The notes below the pieces were generated by a model. That model was not told where the DNA came from and ran no database searches. It saw nothing but the letters and a program-made list of their open reading frames with translations. A program made the translations under genes and the position numbers. Below, one piece after another: positions 12,601 through 27,123 of a stretch of 64,000 bases of DNA. The DNA is from Hydractinia symbiolongicarpus. Its lineage: Eukaryota > Cnidaria > Hydrozoa > Anthoathecata > Hydractiniidae. Within the stretch, counting starts at the first letter, position 1, and each line of letters opens with the position of its first letter. The DNA is taken from assembly GCF_029227915.1 (NCBI RefSeq), contig NC_079888.1, forward strand, positions 4,847,001-4,911,000. The letters run 5' to 3'.

Positions 12601-15600
12601 TACCTTAAACGGAAGTCGTTGCGGTGACGTCGATTTGATGTCAATGTAATGACGACCGTTAAAAAATTCTGTATAGTCTGATGAAGACCTCCAATACTGA
12701 GGTCGAAAGATTACCATAAAAATATATATGCTGAACGACCATGTATATGTTTCTTTAAAGTTTGTGGTTTTAAAACTATTTTCAATATAAAGCCAAAAAA
12801 TAGCAATTTGGCTTTTGCAGTTTTTACAGATGTCACTTTCAGTTTTATAATAATAACTGTCCACCCATAAAAATGTCCAACAAATGGGTCCTATAGAAAA
12901 TATTGATTTATAATTTTGAATAACTAAAACATGAAAATTCCCACCAAAGATCATTAATAAAAATAATCCACCAAAAAATTTGCCACACTAAGAGTTCCTG
13001 GAAATCACTTAGCCAAAGATAACAGTCGAAGAAAATAGTTCTACCAACTTACCACCGAAAGATCTTTGGAATGTGTTGTCACGCAGTTGCATAAAATCCT
13101 GAGAGCAGCTTTTTGAATTTGAACATCGTGAACTAAATCCCCTTCAACTGCTCGTAACAACACCCTAAAATATAGCGTCAATCCAAAGTATCTTTATTAG
13201 GACAATAATAGGACAGATTACCAATTTACGATAGAATCACACTTCTTGCAGAGTAGCTAACAAAATATATCATTAAATTAGACCTTCATGAAAATCCGAT
13301 AAACAACAGCAGAGGAATTTTGGGTTGTCGGCAAGAACAGCCACAAAAAAATTTAACAGGAAACAGTATAAACACTCACTTTATTCCTGACTGTTTCTCC
13401 ACAACTGAAACTTCGATATCTTGACATAATGACAAGCAGATTTTCTTTGATGCTGACACAGCGGTAAGCGCATCAAGAGCACTCACCATGACATCAATTC
13501 TAAAAAGGAAAAAAGGTGTGATCAAAAAATGGTAATAAAATGAGTATACGTTTATGCAATGTTAGATTCCTAAGTAAAGATACTGAGCACAGTTTTTTAT
13601 CTTAATCTACCCCCTTACCCTTAGCTATGCAACTGCAAAACAGTTTTAACACTTCCTTTCCCAAATTATAAAAAGCATGCATCCAAATTAAAGCCACTGG
13701 ATTTTATCCTGCCTGTCTTTCTAATAAACAGATAATTTTTAAAGTATTTTATTCATCCTATAAATTACACATGCGCAAAGATTTAATCGACTCCACTGAA
13801 AAAATAGAACACTTTTTGACAGAATTTTGGCTACAAAATGACTTGACTATTAGTTGAATCATTAAAATAAACCATTTTAAGTGAACAATTTTTTCAACTT
13901 ATTATCAATTTTCACAAAAGTAAAAATTATCACCTGTTATTGTAACTTTTCCAGTTGGATGCTATAGCAACGAGTTTTAGTAATAATGGTGCGATGTTTA
14001 AATTGACAGTTCTCTGTAAAAAAATAATATAGATTCCACTGCTTTTACTTTAACCTTTATTACCAAATATTTGCTGACATAAAATCCAAATTGCCTGCTT
14101 CATGTCAGCAAATCTTATGTTAATGATTTATACACTGGTTTGCAATCACATGCTTTAATACACAAACAACAGTTAAATTTAGAGGAAAATTTAAATCTAA
14201 CTTGAAAAAAACATGTCAGCAAAAATATGTGGATATGAATTATGAATTTTTGTTAATGCCTCGTCAATGGCAGAGACGACTTTTCTTCTAAATTTTCGTT
14301 CAGCTATACCATTAATAATTTTCTACACTTTCAGATTTTTTGGCAATACTTACCTGTAATAGCTCAATGCTTTTTTAAACCACCCTTATGTAAAAACTTG
14401 GAGACCTTGATAGTCAATCAATAACAAAAAAGAAGTTAGATATTGTATTAAACTTTTACATGGTGTAACTCAAGCTATGAATAACAAATCAAAAAAGTTG
14501 ATTGACACCTAAATAAATTTCTGATGTATGCACGAAGAAAAAGGATGTAGCACCGAGCTCAAATGAAAAGTAAAAATACCTTAATAAGTTGCTTTTCCAT
14601 GCTACTCATATCTCTGGATGTGAAGCCTTGTATCAGCTCAATATTCTCATACAAATCTTCATTGACAGCTGATAAAACAGACTAAAAAATTGAAAAAAAT
14701 GAAAACAGTTCTAAAAAAGAAATTATACATTGTGACCAAACCATAGTTTTTGTGATGTTTGAAAATAAAATACTTTTAAAACTGAGTCAAAACAGACTTT
14801 TTAGATTAAGTGCCAAAGTCCTTGATTGTAATACTTAAATGAGTTTCAAAGGCTGGACAGAGTTTTATATATAAAGTTTTTGACTAATGACAAATGGAAA
14901 CAAAAGTTATTTTAAGAATAGCAGACCAATCATTTGAAATGTATTGCAAGTTAAACCTTTAATTATAGCTAAGTCTCATAGACACAGATTACAGAAAATG
15001 TGACACCTCTAGATGGGATGTTGAGAGAAATGCTAATAGGAATACTTTATATTCACTCACACGATAAGCTGGCAATGGAGCAGGAGGGGTGGATCCTGTC
15101 TCGCGGGCTAAAACCCTCCTATATTCCTGAGCAATTATCGTGATATGAGCTTCAAAGTATTTCTTTAAAGTTAAACTTGCATTCTTTGCCATTTCCCTGT
15201 CAAAGAATACATCATCGTCTGTTGATAAGTCTGATTCTTCAACACGAAGAATTTTTAATGTGCTAATCTAAACAAAAACAATAAAAGATATTAACATTCT
15301 TAACTTATTGATGAATAATAAACTATTGAAAAATTCATTGTTACAACATCACGGAAGCCTTAGCTTTTTATCCTAACTCGATGAGAGTAAACCACACCCT
15401 TCCCTTTAATTAAATGAACTACAGACAAGAAAACAAAACAAAATATTTACCTACCATATTTACAACAACACGAAGCCCATCCATGGAATCAAACAAGTTC
15501 AGAATTGATCGAAAGGAAAAAGTCATTGAAAAAAATAAAGAGGAGTGGCATCGTCCAGAGATGTGAGCACATTCCAGAAGCCATAACAAGTACTCTGTGA

Positions 15601-18600
15601 GGTGCTTTAAAGTTGGTTGTGGAAGAAGACATATCTAAAATTCGAATTACATCTTCATAAAAATGTACCTTGGATGAATTAATTTTTAATAATTGTATTC
15701 AGACTTTGAGAGATTTCTTTTTATGAAAGACAAGTTTTCATATATTTTTCTCAAGTCGGAGTTAGCAACTGTGTATTAATGGTTACATAATGGTGATTGT
15801 GATGATAAATACCCACACGTTCAACAGCATCTTCACTGTAAGCCACATAATACAAACAAAGGGATGACATAGTTGCAACTGGTGATGGCTGAGGAATCTC
15901 TAAAATCTTTTGTATTCCGCCACGATGAATAAAATCAACAATGAATTTTTTATGACAAAGTAATGATGAAAGATACTATAAGAAAAATTGAACATTGCTT
16001 TTATTATATATTCAATTCCCTATCTTTTCACAATTTTATTTCCTACATAATTTCATTTAATATAAGGAATTTCAAAACAAAGAAAAAAATCTGCACTCAA
16101 AAAACACCCTTAGCGTTTAATAACTCCCCCAAAAATTTTTTTCTTTCACTAAAAGCATATGATCCATTGATTTGTGCCATTTTTTTCAAAAAAAGCTCTA
16201 CTCTGCAAAACATTTTATGGAATAAGATTTTTTTATGTTGAAAAAAATTGGTTAAACAGGTTTACAATATCCTTGAAAAGTTCCTTTTTTTGGATTCTGC
16301 ATAAGGTGTAAAAGTATCACTAGAAGAAGACACACTTCTGTAAAATTCAGACACAATCTACTTACTAATAATGCACCACAGGCTAAACCTGGATTGGAGT
16401 GTGAAGCTGGATTGATGTAATGAAATATCAAATCTATTACATTTTGTTCAAATGCAACTGGAAGAAGCTAAAAAAGAATTCTATGTAATAAAAAACTTCT
16501 TTCACAAGAAAATAGTATGGAAACATTTATTTTCAGCAATTCAAAAAATTTTATAAAGTATTTACCGCAATACATGACTGGTGTGAAGACATTAAGATTT
16601 AAAAAAATTTTGTTCATACTGTTGTCAAATTTGTTAATCGCTTATTATGCTTAAGGTTACTGTAAAGGAAACAAATTTTTTTTTAAGGTTTTTTACAAAA
16701 AATTCATGACATATAGAAAAAAAAATTCTCTTTCGAATGACATATTTAATATTTCATGAAAATATTTGGAACATCCCTTTTTTCTGAAAAGAGCCTTTTC
16801 AGAGGTGTTATATCCTTCACACCTTCGAGAAAATATGTGCAAAATGAGTTACGCATATTTTTTGTAAACATTGTACATGATATGAAACTACCGTATAAAT
16901 ATATGCATAATAATATTTTTAGATAGTTTACTTTCACCATCGATATATATACATGTTGTCATATAAAAAATCATTAAAAAAAATCAAAGTTAAGGAGTAT
17001 CATATAAGCTTTCTCTTGTAACCCTGACTTTTGTCTTTTAATAATTCTGAACGTGCACGCATATTCAGCATAAAAAAAAAGTTCACACTTTCATCATCTT
17101 TCTGCATACTCAGTTCACACATTTTCAAAACACCTACGAAAATTTTTAAAAACAAATATCTCGTTAGTAAATTTTCGCATACATGCCTTTACGTTTGTGG
17201 TCTCTTTTTCCGAAACCTTCCTATTGACTCATTGAAATTTTCGGTAATGGAAATCTGAAAAATTTATGCACAAAAGGTTCCCGGATTTTTTTGTATAAAT
17301 TACTGATTAGCGAATTATGACGATAGAAAGAAAAAAATATGCATTTTTTTGAATGATTATATATAATTACAAATAATTTCATAACGACGTTGTTACAAAA
17401 AAAAAACGGGAACCTTTTTGAATTTAATTTATGCTGGATGTGATAGTGCAAAAACGAGAAGTCTGCGACCATGCGTTCGGAAGAAGAAGCCAATTTAAAA
17501 CGTACGGTGAAAAAAAAATGGTGTGTGTTTAATTCATTATATTTTCTTTTTGGAAAATTAACATCTCATGAAAATAACACCATCAAAAAAGTCTTTCATC
17601 AAGCATTCAGAAACAAAAAAAAAAATTAAAAAAATGTAAAAGTATTGATAAATTATAAGGGTTTTTCTGAGACTACTCATCAAGTGAGTTTTTTCCTTTA
17701 CAGTAACCTTAAGCAATTACTTCCATAATCTTCTAATAAAGATGAAATTTATTCTATGACAGAAACAAACCTGTGCTTTGTCTGTTTAAAAGGGAATCAT
17801 ATTCCAAACCTTAATTCAGACATGTTAATGTTTTGAATAACATTTGATATATTAAAATTTCAATTAAAAAATAAATTCGCTACCTCTTGATATTCACCCA
17901 TTGGATGTAAATATCTCATAAATAGAATTTGTTGCATTCCAACTGTCAGTGGAGATAGTAACAGATCAAGTGTACGGTATTCATATGTTTTATTCTTTGA
18001 AAGCTGACTGTATCTTCTCTTCTTATTTCCAGAGCTGGTCACTATATATAAAGGCATAAAATATCTAATCTTAAAATGAATCTGAGGCAATAAATAATGT
18101 TAATCTTATTTTGTAGAGCTTGAAAAGTTGTTTAACAGGTATTTTAAATTTTTAAAAAAGCTCTGCCTATTCTAAGATTCATTTTAAAGATGTGTGATTA
18201 ATCTGTGTGACTTTTACGGTCTAAATTATAATGTCCTTGTCACAATCTTTGCTAAACAATTTCTTAAAATAGTGCTAGCTGACTCAAATTTCTGTTGATT
18301 ACTTTGTAACTTTGGATTTTATTGTTCGTTAATAAGAAAAAAATGTGGGTCTGCTTCAATAGGTTTTATGATAATACTCACAAACTGGCAAAGAGTCCAA
18401 AGTTACAGGAGATGTGAACAAAGATAAAAGGAAACTAGCGCAAGTGAACTAGCATCATTTTGATTTTTTTTGTTTTCACTGGAGGTAACCTTTAATAATG
18501 CAAATTCAAAACTTTATCCAATGGAAAAACTTTTTGTTGGTCCGTGTAGTAGTTGTACTTAAAGGGAGTGTTGAAAATAACAACACAATTCTTCTTACAT

Positions 18601-21600
18601 TTAAAAAAATTTCAGGCATTAAATATACTCACCTTTAGGAGTAACGGGTAATTCTGATTCCTTTTTCTCACTTTTCTTCTTTTTACCTGATTGCTTGATA
18701 GATAGCGATTTTGTAATGCTATTAATATCATCAATGCAAGGAGCATCCAAATCTGAAACCTCTGACAAAATCTTTAATCTTTTTACAACAAGTGGAACCT
18801 GATGGAAAAGAAAAGGGGCAATTAATGGATCAGCTTTTATCTCATTTCTAAAAATTGGATGTGTCGTTGTGAATGCAAGAGCAATCACCCGTCCCTTATT
18901 GACAGACCTGCATTTCTAAGCACGTTTCCTCCCCTCCCCTGTTGGCTAATCTTAATTAGGAAAATTAAAACAAGTGAAATTAGGCTTTGAAAAAAAAACA
19001 CAAAAGGTTTAAGAACCAGAAAAACATTCTTAAAGTCAGTTGCATGTTCATGTTCTGATTTAAACAGTTCTTGGGCTTCGAATACAGGCATAAAATGTAT
19101 CCTTTATTTTAAACTAAACTTTAGCTTAAACAAGCTCTCTAACATCATAACAATAAAAAATTCATTTTTTAAATCTAAAAAAATAAGATAGATTACTTTA
19201 TAAATTTAAAACTTACCAAGACAGCATTGCGGTCTTTGAACAGGCCAGGACATTCTGGTATTTGCATAGCATGGAAAAGTAATCCTACAAAGTTAATATG
19301 TGCACAATGTAAAAATAGTCAGAGAAGGGAACCTGTGGTCTAACTTAAAAAAATAAAAAAATACTAGTCGATAAGGCCCGTGGAGAAATCCACTTAGGCA
19401 GAAGGACAATGGGAAAATAGGTTCTTTTAGATGTTTTTCTGACGTCAGCAGTGTATATACAAAAAAATGTTTTTAAAATCTTACACAAAATGTCAAATAT
19501 CAAATCACATTAAATCCTCCACACAAATCTTACACAAAATAAAAAAGAACAGCTTGCAAGGTGTAAAATCTAGTTGATAAAAAGTTACAACAACGACACT
19601 CACAAACCAAAAAAAACCAGGAAAATGTTTAAAATCTTCAGGGTTAATAACGTTTGATGGGTTTTGTGGGAATATATATACTGGGAATCTTTAGTTTAAA
19701 GCTAGCATTAGCTAGCTACAGCAGCTAATAGCTAGTCACTTAAATATAAACTGGAGACTTAGCTAGGTATAAAGAACATGGCTACATATATATATATATA
19801 TTCCTAGCTAGCTAGCTAGTTGTTCGTGGTAGTTGGCTTTTTATGATGCTAGCTATAAAACATGTCTGGCAACAATAATATAATCAAAACTGAAAATAAA
19901 ACATGAAAAAACCTTACAGAACCTTGCTATGATTAATTTATAAAACCATGCTCTTCTTCAAATGTTTTTTTAAAGATTTATTTTGAATGAAAGAGTAGAC
20001 AATACTCAAAAAGAACAGCCATCTTTTTCGTAAACACAACTTCCGTTTTATGCTGGGAACTTCATTTAACAGTCCGTATGCTTTGTGAATATCTAATACC
20101 GTTTCATATGTAGCGATACCTATATATGTATGCTAACATAGAGTTTTTTGGCATAAGGGTATATATATTTATATCGTTATTAGCAGCGGGTTATATATTT
20201 ACAGCTTATGTGCGATTTCTATGAAGTACATCCCTAATCTTTTTAGTTAAATTTTAGCGTACAGCCACGTCATAAGAAAGTGACCCGTGATTTCCGTGTC
20301 GTGGACTCACAGTTTTACTCACGCAAGGGAATTAATATATAAGATTCATATTTTAACAGGCAATAATGTAACAAAATATGACTTCTGTAAAATCTATTGC
20401 AAAACTTTAAGTTGAAAGTTGGCAGGACCGTAATTAGTTCTAATATTTTGCCTTTTATTGCAATTACCTGATAACTTTCTACAATAACTTACAATAACAA
20501 TAATGTCTACTGATATAGTAGCTTTATTTGTGTCTTGACTGGATTTTTTTTAATTAAATGAACAATAAAAAAATGAATGCTTAGACAGCACTTTCTACTT
20601 CCAAACAGGTGCATACATTATTAGCACTTGCCACAACAACTCGATCTAATCACAATTGGTTCCAAATTTAAATATTGTCCGGTTTTGATGTTGTACTGTG
20701 AAATATAAAGAACAAAGTCGAGCTTGTCAGGTTATATTACATGACTGCATCTCATTTGAAATTAAATTTTCTTACGTCAGTTGATATCTTCCAAGCCACC
20801 AAGGAAGATAAAAAAAAGTATGTTCCATTTGGATAATTTTGAAAAGCCAGACTGTTTAATTTTAAACTTACGTAAGTTCACAAAATAAATTTGAATCATT
20901 GCATTTTTTTACATTTCTATATTACCATTTTAATAGTGGCTTCTAAAACCAGGCAGTATGGATTCATAAAAAGTCTTGTTTTAATGAGATATAGACCAAT
21001 TAAATTATCAGACTTTTTCATAAAATTGTTCTTGGTATCAGTTAATTAATTAACAACTAACAACTGAAACTTAATTTACAACTGTAGCTCAAAATATTGA
21101 TTTTTTTATGTAAAACTATAATTGTTAAATGCTTCATTTTGCAAGTCATTTGCAACATAAAATAAAAAGTTAGTATTTTCAGAATTTGGTTGTCCTATAA
21201 AAAGTGGTAAATTTTAGCATTCAACGGTATGATGAACAAAGCATTAAGCATTGGACTATGTTTTTCAAGAATAGAAACCAAATATGTTGTCAAATCTTAG
21301 AGATATTCATACCACATGCATATGCTCGCAACGGTTCCTTTTCGTCTGTTGCCCATGTTAATAGTTTTCCCACTTGCATTTCCTACGAACAAAAAATTCT
21401 GATTGTAAATTTTACTTGTGATTATTGTCGAGGAATTAAATAGTTTCAGAAAAAGTAATAAACTACCGTATCTTGAAATATATCATTACTATCCAACGCT
21501 GGCATTAAATTGATTAGGAGTCTTGCTGCAGCACAGTTCAGTTCAAAATCATTTTCTGCATTAAATATGTATGACGTCAACAACTAAAAAGTCGTAATAT

Positions 21601-22975
21601 TATAAATGTTGAATACCTTAACTTTTTTTTTTTTAATTTTGCTTTTTGTGTTGTGTCAGATTTTATGCCATATTTTTATATTCTTGGTAAAAGAAAAGCT
21701 GAAATGCTAAAAGTGATAAATATTGTATTTTCAGCAGTTTAGAATGGGTGTTGCTTCAAGTGTGGTAAAAACGTTACAGATGTTTATAAGGATGATATAG
21801 TATGGTCCATTATAGTATATTAACCTGCCTATAGCAATCATTTCCTTATTGTAACCAACAGTCATAAAATTTAATCCCCTTGTTGCAACACAACTTGTTC
21901 GAACAAGGTTTTTGATCCCTTTTATAGTAATTTTTTATGGAAAACTTCAGTTGTATTTTGCCCTAACATTTTTAAAACAGGTTTTTCATAAAATGTACAA
22001 TGAAGCTAACATATTTGCTGCATTCCAGATGCATAATAACCAACATATATATAATATTCTATAAGAATAACCAAGAGTTGACCATAATGAAGTTTTTAGC
22101 ATAAGTACAACTATTATTTTTAATTTCTTAACATATGCACCATTGCATGAGACTGAAACATACACTATGGCAATTAAATAATTTTTTTCTCATTGTTTTT
22201 TAAACTAATTAGAATTCCAATTTTAACCAATCAGAAGGAATCCAAGTCATCCAAGCTGTCATAGACAGTTTTCCATTATTTACAGGTTTTATCTATAACA
22301 ACAACCTTAATCGTGGTTTTCTTAAGTGGCAGTTATAGACATGTTTAAATGTGGTCACTATATGAAATAAATTATATTTGAGTTGTAGGATATCCAAATT
22401 ATATATACTGAATTCTAACTTTATTTACGAATTCTTCATCTTCACAAAGCACTTTCAGCAAATGGCCAAGCACACAATCTGGAATAGACCGACCTGAATA
22501 GAATATAAAAATAATATTTAAAACACAATAAAGCTGTTTTGATGATTAAACACACTAGATCTGCAAGATGTAAGTACCAAAATAAAGTGAAGATAGTTTG
22601 TAAGTTGGTAAGCATATTTTAAGAATTTTATCTTGGCAAGACAAAACTAACAATCCCATTTTCAAAATTGACAATCTTGACAAAAAAGGGACATAATTAC
22701 CAGGATGTCGATCATCAAATGGATCTGGATCTTGTAAGACATAAGCATTAGCCTCTTTCTCAAGTAGATATGAAATGCTATAAAAAATATTTAAATCAGT
22801 TATAAGTAATTTTAATTCTTGAATAAAGATATTACAATTCAAAGGAAACTATTTAATAACTCATTCAAAAAACCTACTCCTGGATTAAACTTGTTGGTTT
22901 CACTCCTCTCCTGTTCTCTTCTCTCCATTTGGACAGCATAGAATTCAGCACCTCTGAGTTTTCTAACAATGCCAT
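3692..22975 (-). CDS. DCAF1: DCAF1 (VprBP) homologue, 32 coding exons, 1388 aa
   Basis: Substrate receptor that links targets to the DDB1-CUL4-ROC1 ubiquitin ligase in the nucleus (family knowledge). Exons, 5' to 3': 22975-22878, 22777-22701, 22493-22420, 21583-21467, 21382-21313, 19284-19217, 18798-18633, 18041-17884, 16467-16366, 15975-15817, 15634-15455, 15267-15061, 14681-14580, 14013-13934, 13499-13380, 13164-13053, 12283-12104, 11492-11262, 10604-10523, 10178-9931, 9416-9339, 9003-8888, 8364-8091, 7763-7606, 7433-7352, 7268-7038, 6231-6138, 5858-5751, 5670-5597, 4976-4875, 4402-4333, 3840-3692. They sum to 4167 nt with consistent phases. Visible landmarks: [11 protein letters not shown] near the N terminus; an armadillo-like region to about residue 765; a LisH segment in exons 19-20 ([15 protein letters not shown]); [16 protein letters not shown] before the WD40 part; two WDVR boxes near residues 1156 and 1191; an Asp/Glu tail in exons 31-32. 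Human DCAF1 has 1507 residues. Exon 21 is the least certain. An AG just upstream of the ATG suggests a 5' untranslated exon. Confidence 0.93.
19603..20343. repeat. Dispersed repeat in DCAF1 intron 5, intact copy
   Basis: A 741-bp unit rich in GCTA runs and a TA microsatellite. Segment 19603-20012 matches the reverse complement of 46827-47237 almost base for base, and 20294-20343 matches the reverse complement of 44181-44230 with two differences. The 281 bp between these segments have no counterpart in the distant copy, where a transposon occupies the same point. No coding potential is visible. Confidence 0.85.
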
Positions 22976-25211
22976 CCTTATGATTAGCTAAAAAAAACTT
23001 TATAACATTAGATACATAACGCTTTTGGAAATATGTAAAGGAAACAATTGTATAAAGATATACCGTATCTAGAAAATGTTACTTATTTCAAAGCCTTTGG
23101 AAAGGTGAAGATTTTTAATAAAAAGGTGCTGTCATATATGTCTGCTAACATTAAGCCCGCCTTTTTTATATTCTCATGGCTGATAAGTTTGTGACTTTTA
23201 CTTTTTACTCCCCCTCTTCACAAATAACCTCATTTCCCCTGTTAGTCAAAAAATTATCCTCACAAAATTTATTGATATTTCATGGAAATCTCAAGAGTAA
23301 ATAGTAAAAATCAAATAAATTTCTGAAAAAAAGGTATCTGCTTAAAGAGTCAATGAGAAAATTTGTCTGGGCTGGAGGTGCATTTTAATTTATTGTTATC
23401 TTGGTTGCTATTCATTACATATATACATATTGTGAAGCTAAACAAGGTGAGGAAATTATTTAAGAAAAAATCATTTTTGCCTTTTTTGATATAATATAAA
23501 GTTCCTGGTGATAAGGGTGTTCTGCTCATGTTGCGAGAACAGCCTGTTTATAAACAGGATGGCCAGATTATCTATGCATGGCTTGATTATGTTTTTTTGC
23601 CCTAATTATGTTGTGGTGACCGGATTATGAACGCTAAATGGCTGGCTGTGATGGTATTTTCTTCGAACTTTTGTGAATGAAACATGGACTAGGCATGGGA
23701 AAAAAAATATTTCGATATAATTTTTGTCTGCAGGATAAAACACCATTGAAAACTAGACATAACAAAAAAAAGTTTTCACACAGTTCTTAGTATCAACTCC
23801 TCTTGTAGGTACATTTAAAGTAAGTAAATTTCACAGATGTGTAGGCTAATTTTTTTTCTGCAGATGATTCTGGGGATGACCTTAATTATTCCTTTTGCAG
23901 GAATTGAGATTGGTGAAAAGTTATGAAACTTGCGAATCCTAAAATTTAGTTTCTACGAAATTTTGTCCTATTCGAGAACAAAATCTAGACCAACTGGCTG
24001 TAAAAGCCGGTCAACCCAGATTATGTCCGTTTTATAAGTGGGGGATAACGTAAAAGTTATGTTTCATTCTATAAGTGAGAAAAAATAGAAAAGTATTGGA
24101 CATAAGTCAACCTGCCCCGATTATGTTCGTTTTATAAGTGCCAAATAATAATTTTTAACTGTTTACATAACCCGGCCAATCCTGCCCTGTATATAAATGT
24201 GGTGAGCGTTCAAAATCTGGGTAGAACAAGGGTGTGTGAAGAGCGTGCCAATAAGCCGCAAATGTCCGCATATATAAGGGCAAGTTCAGGCAACTTTTCG
24301 AATTAAATTGACAGTTGTCCACCGAAACCGCCCGCACTCCCCCACACACGCCCGGAACATTCCCAAAATGCAACACCTTGTAACATAAATATGGTGGACA
24401 ACAGTTGAAAGAACGCGCTTGAAGAGAAAGGAGGTAATAAAGTTTATATTTAAGTTATTTATCTAGTAAACGATAAAAAACAGCTCTTTTAAGAGCATAC
24501 CATAGAGTTAGTTCATTTTAATTTTTATACTTTTTTAAATAATTTTTCAAGAGTCATTTATGGTGAATCTTTTTTGTTTCGAGCATTGTTCGGGACGATG
24601 CGGGTTTTTTCGGGCAAATACCTGAATTTTTTTAAAACGCCGAACTCGCCCGAAAACGCCTGCGCTTTTTACTACGTATGCGGCTATTGGCACCCTTGCG
24701 GGTTGTGTGACAAGATAATAAAGACTTAAATCTCTGCTAACAAAGAATTCAAAGGTCTACTACGGTATTCCACTAAATCTACAAAATCCTGCTACACGAC
24801 TCGCATAGAGGTGAAAGCCAGTGCAAAATGTTGTGAGCTAAAGCTAAATAATTTGCAGAGTAAAAAAAAAAAAAAATGCTTTCAATGATCACTACGTCAG
24901 CATTATTCACCAGTTTATGGAAATATTACATCACAAAGAAACTAATAATTAATAAATTCTTTATCCACACTAGATATATTTTTGATGAAGCCAAGCTTTT
25001 TGTTTTTGCTAGGCAGCGGCAGAACTAAAATTTCTTATCAGCTGTGTGTGATTGACCATAAAAACTATTTTATAATTTTGTGTGAATATTTGAATGCTGC
25101 AGCAGTGAATTTGCTCACGCTGACCAGCAGTTCTTGGCGCTTATATAGTTCTAGCATACCCAAAATAAATACATGAATAAATGAATGCAATAAAAACTGC
25201 TAGCTAGCTAT
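22976..25211. other. Intergenic region upstream of DCAF1
   Basis: Holds the presumed DCAF1 promoter and any 5' untranslated exon; no TATA box can be assigned with confidence. Two near-identical blocks, GATTATGTCCGTTTTATAAG at about 24019 and GATTATGTTCGTTTTATAAG at about 24119, sit 100 bp apart, with weaker GATTATG relatives from 23560 on. Around 24595-24665 is a run rich in CGGGC/GCCCG. A 15-bp A tract lies near 24862. No convincing gene was seen. Confidence 0.4.
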
Positions 25212-25420
25212 CTATAGACGAATTTCAATGTTTACATTTTTCGGCACTTCTGCGCATGCGCGGCTTGCCGTAAAAATCGACAGGCAAAACATTAGCCGCG
25301 CCTTCGTGCTTTCATAAGGAAGTTATCGAAGAGGGAAGACGTGTTGTGATAGTTAGAGAGAAAAAACTTAAAATTATTTAAAATATTCGTCGTAAACGTT
25401 GAAGTACTGATTGTGGAAGG

Positions 25421-27032
25421 ATGCCTGATAGTTGCTGTGTACCGAATTGTACGAACAGACGCAAGAAAGGCGATGGAAGTGGTGGTTTTTTTCGAATTCC
25501 TTCGAAGAAATACCCAGACGTCAGAAAAAGATGGTTGACTGCGATTGGCAGGGTGGATTGGCCAGAACAGCTAATTGGAAATGCTAAAGTATGCCATCTG
25601 CATTTCACATCTGGTATGTATATTCATTTCTCTTGTCCATAAACGTTTGAAACTCCCTCTTCCCCCCTCTGGGTGAGGCCTCCCTGTCTCGTATTTACTA
25701 CCGCACTGAGATTCTTTCACTCCCAGTAAGTCAATGTTTTGCACATCTAGTCACTGTGAATATATGGAATATTCTATTCTTTTTGTAGGAAAAAAATCAA
25801 AGGACCCACTGAGCCCTGATTTTGTGCCATCAGTTTTCGACCGAATTGCGAAAAAAATGAGTGAGGAAAAAAAGAAAGAGAAACAGGATCGATTCCAACG
25901 TGCACGTCTGAGAGTTAAGCAGCGCTCAAATCTTCCTGTTGTGGAAGAGCCCAGTGAAGTTTTGGAACCAGAGGAGGAAGAGCTAAGCCCACAAGATATG
26001 GAGATTGAAAAATTAAAACAAAAAGTGACAGAAATAGAGAATGTTGTGAAAGAAAAAGAAAATAACATCAAGGAAGTGACTCGAAAATACTGTAGCATCC
26101 AAAATGAACTTGTCAACAGGATGGCTGAAATCCATCAGTTAAAAAATAAAAACAATTTGTCAAGAAAATTCCAACTAAATTATGGACATTTGAAAAGTCA
26201 CAAAAATTATTTTTATTTTTATACTGGATTGGACCAAGCACGCTTCAACTGGGTATTTGCAATTATCAAAAATAAAATGAAACGTATCAGCAGAATATTG
26301 ACACCGAAAGATCACCTTGTTGTTGTCCTGGTAAAATTGAAACTTGGCTTGTATAACAAAGATATCGCTTTCAGGTTTGGAATTACATGCAAAATGGTCA
26401 CCAAAATTTATCGAAGCTTGCTTAAAGTATTATCAAAATCTTTACTTTTTTTAATTGTGTGGCCTGAGAAGGAAGCTATACGTAAGCATATGCCGAAGTG
26501 TTTCAAAAAGTACCTAAGTTGTCGCTGCATCATTGACTGCACTGAGATATTCATACAACGTCCATTAAATCTCAATGCCAGAGCACAGACATGGTCTAAT
26601 TACAAGAATACTAATACCATCAAGTATTTGGTTGCATGTTCTCCAACAGGAAGTGTTAGTTTCCTATCAGAAGGATGGGGAGGTAGAGTCTCTGATAAGG
26701 AAATAACAATAAAAAGTGGTTTTTTGGATTTAGTCGAAAATGGAGATCTTGTTTTGGCTGATCGAGGATTCCTTATCGAGCAAGAGTTGGCAACACGAGG
26801 CGTGGTATTAAAAATACCTGAATTTACCAGAGGGAAGGAACAAATGTCAGCAATGGATGTAGATCGATCTCGAAAAATAGCCAATGTTCGAATCCACATT
26901 GAGAGAGTTATTGGACGTTTGAGAAAGTTTGAAATTTTGAACACAACCATACCTATCACTCAAGTAGATTTATTGGACGATGTGTTTATCGTTATATGTG
27001 CTTTGGTGAACTTGAACAAAGGCATTATATAA
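25421..27032 (+). CDS. THAP-domain DDE transposase of the ISL2EU element, 478 aa
   Basis: Predicted to bind the element ends and catalyse their transfer. Two exons: 25421-25613 and 25789-27032, joined with a one-base phase (donor CTG|GTATGT, acceptor TTTTGTAG|GA). Exon 1 is a THAP zinc domain (N-terminal CCVPNC; later CHLHF). Exon 2 begins with a basic, Glu-rich coiled-coil-like stretch (about residues 85-190), then a helix-turn-helix (NKDIAFRFGITCKMVTKIYR) and a DDE_Tnp_4 domain. Likely catalytic acids are D314 (IIDCTE), D389 (LADRGF) and E436 (IHIERVIGRLR). No stop or frameshift interrupts it. The start was chosen because the THAP motif begins directly after it. Confidence 0.92.
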
Positions 27033-27123
27033 CATATATTATTACAGAGAATTTGATACTTCGCACACAACTAACATATTGTTATATTATATTACATATA
27101 TTACTTTGATATAATGTGACACA

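Noticed and set aside
18885-19091. Possible extra DCAF1 exon between exons 6 and 7
   Set aside because: Exons 6 and 7 join in phase and match the family directly, with exon 7 beginning at VPLVVKRL; the extra frame has no counterpart.
25751-26959. Minus-strand frames overlapping the transposase
   Set aside because: They are shadows of the THAP-DDE gene.
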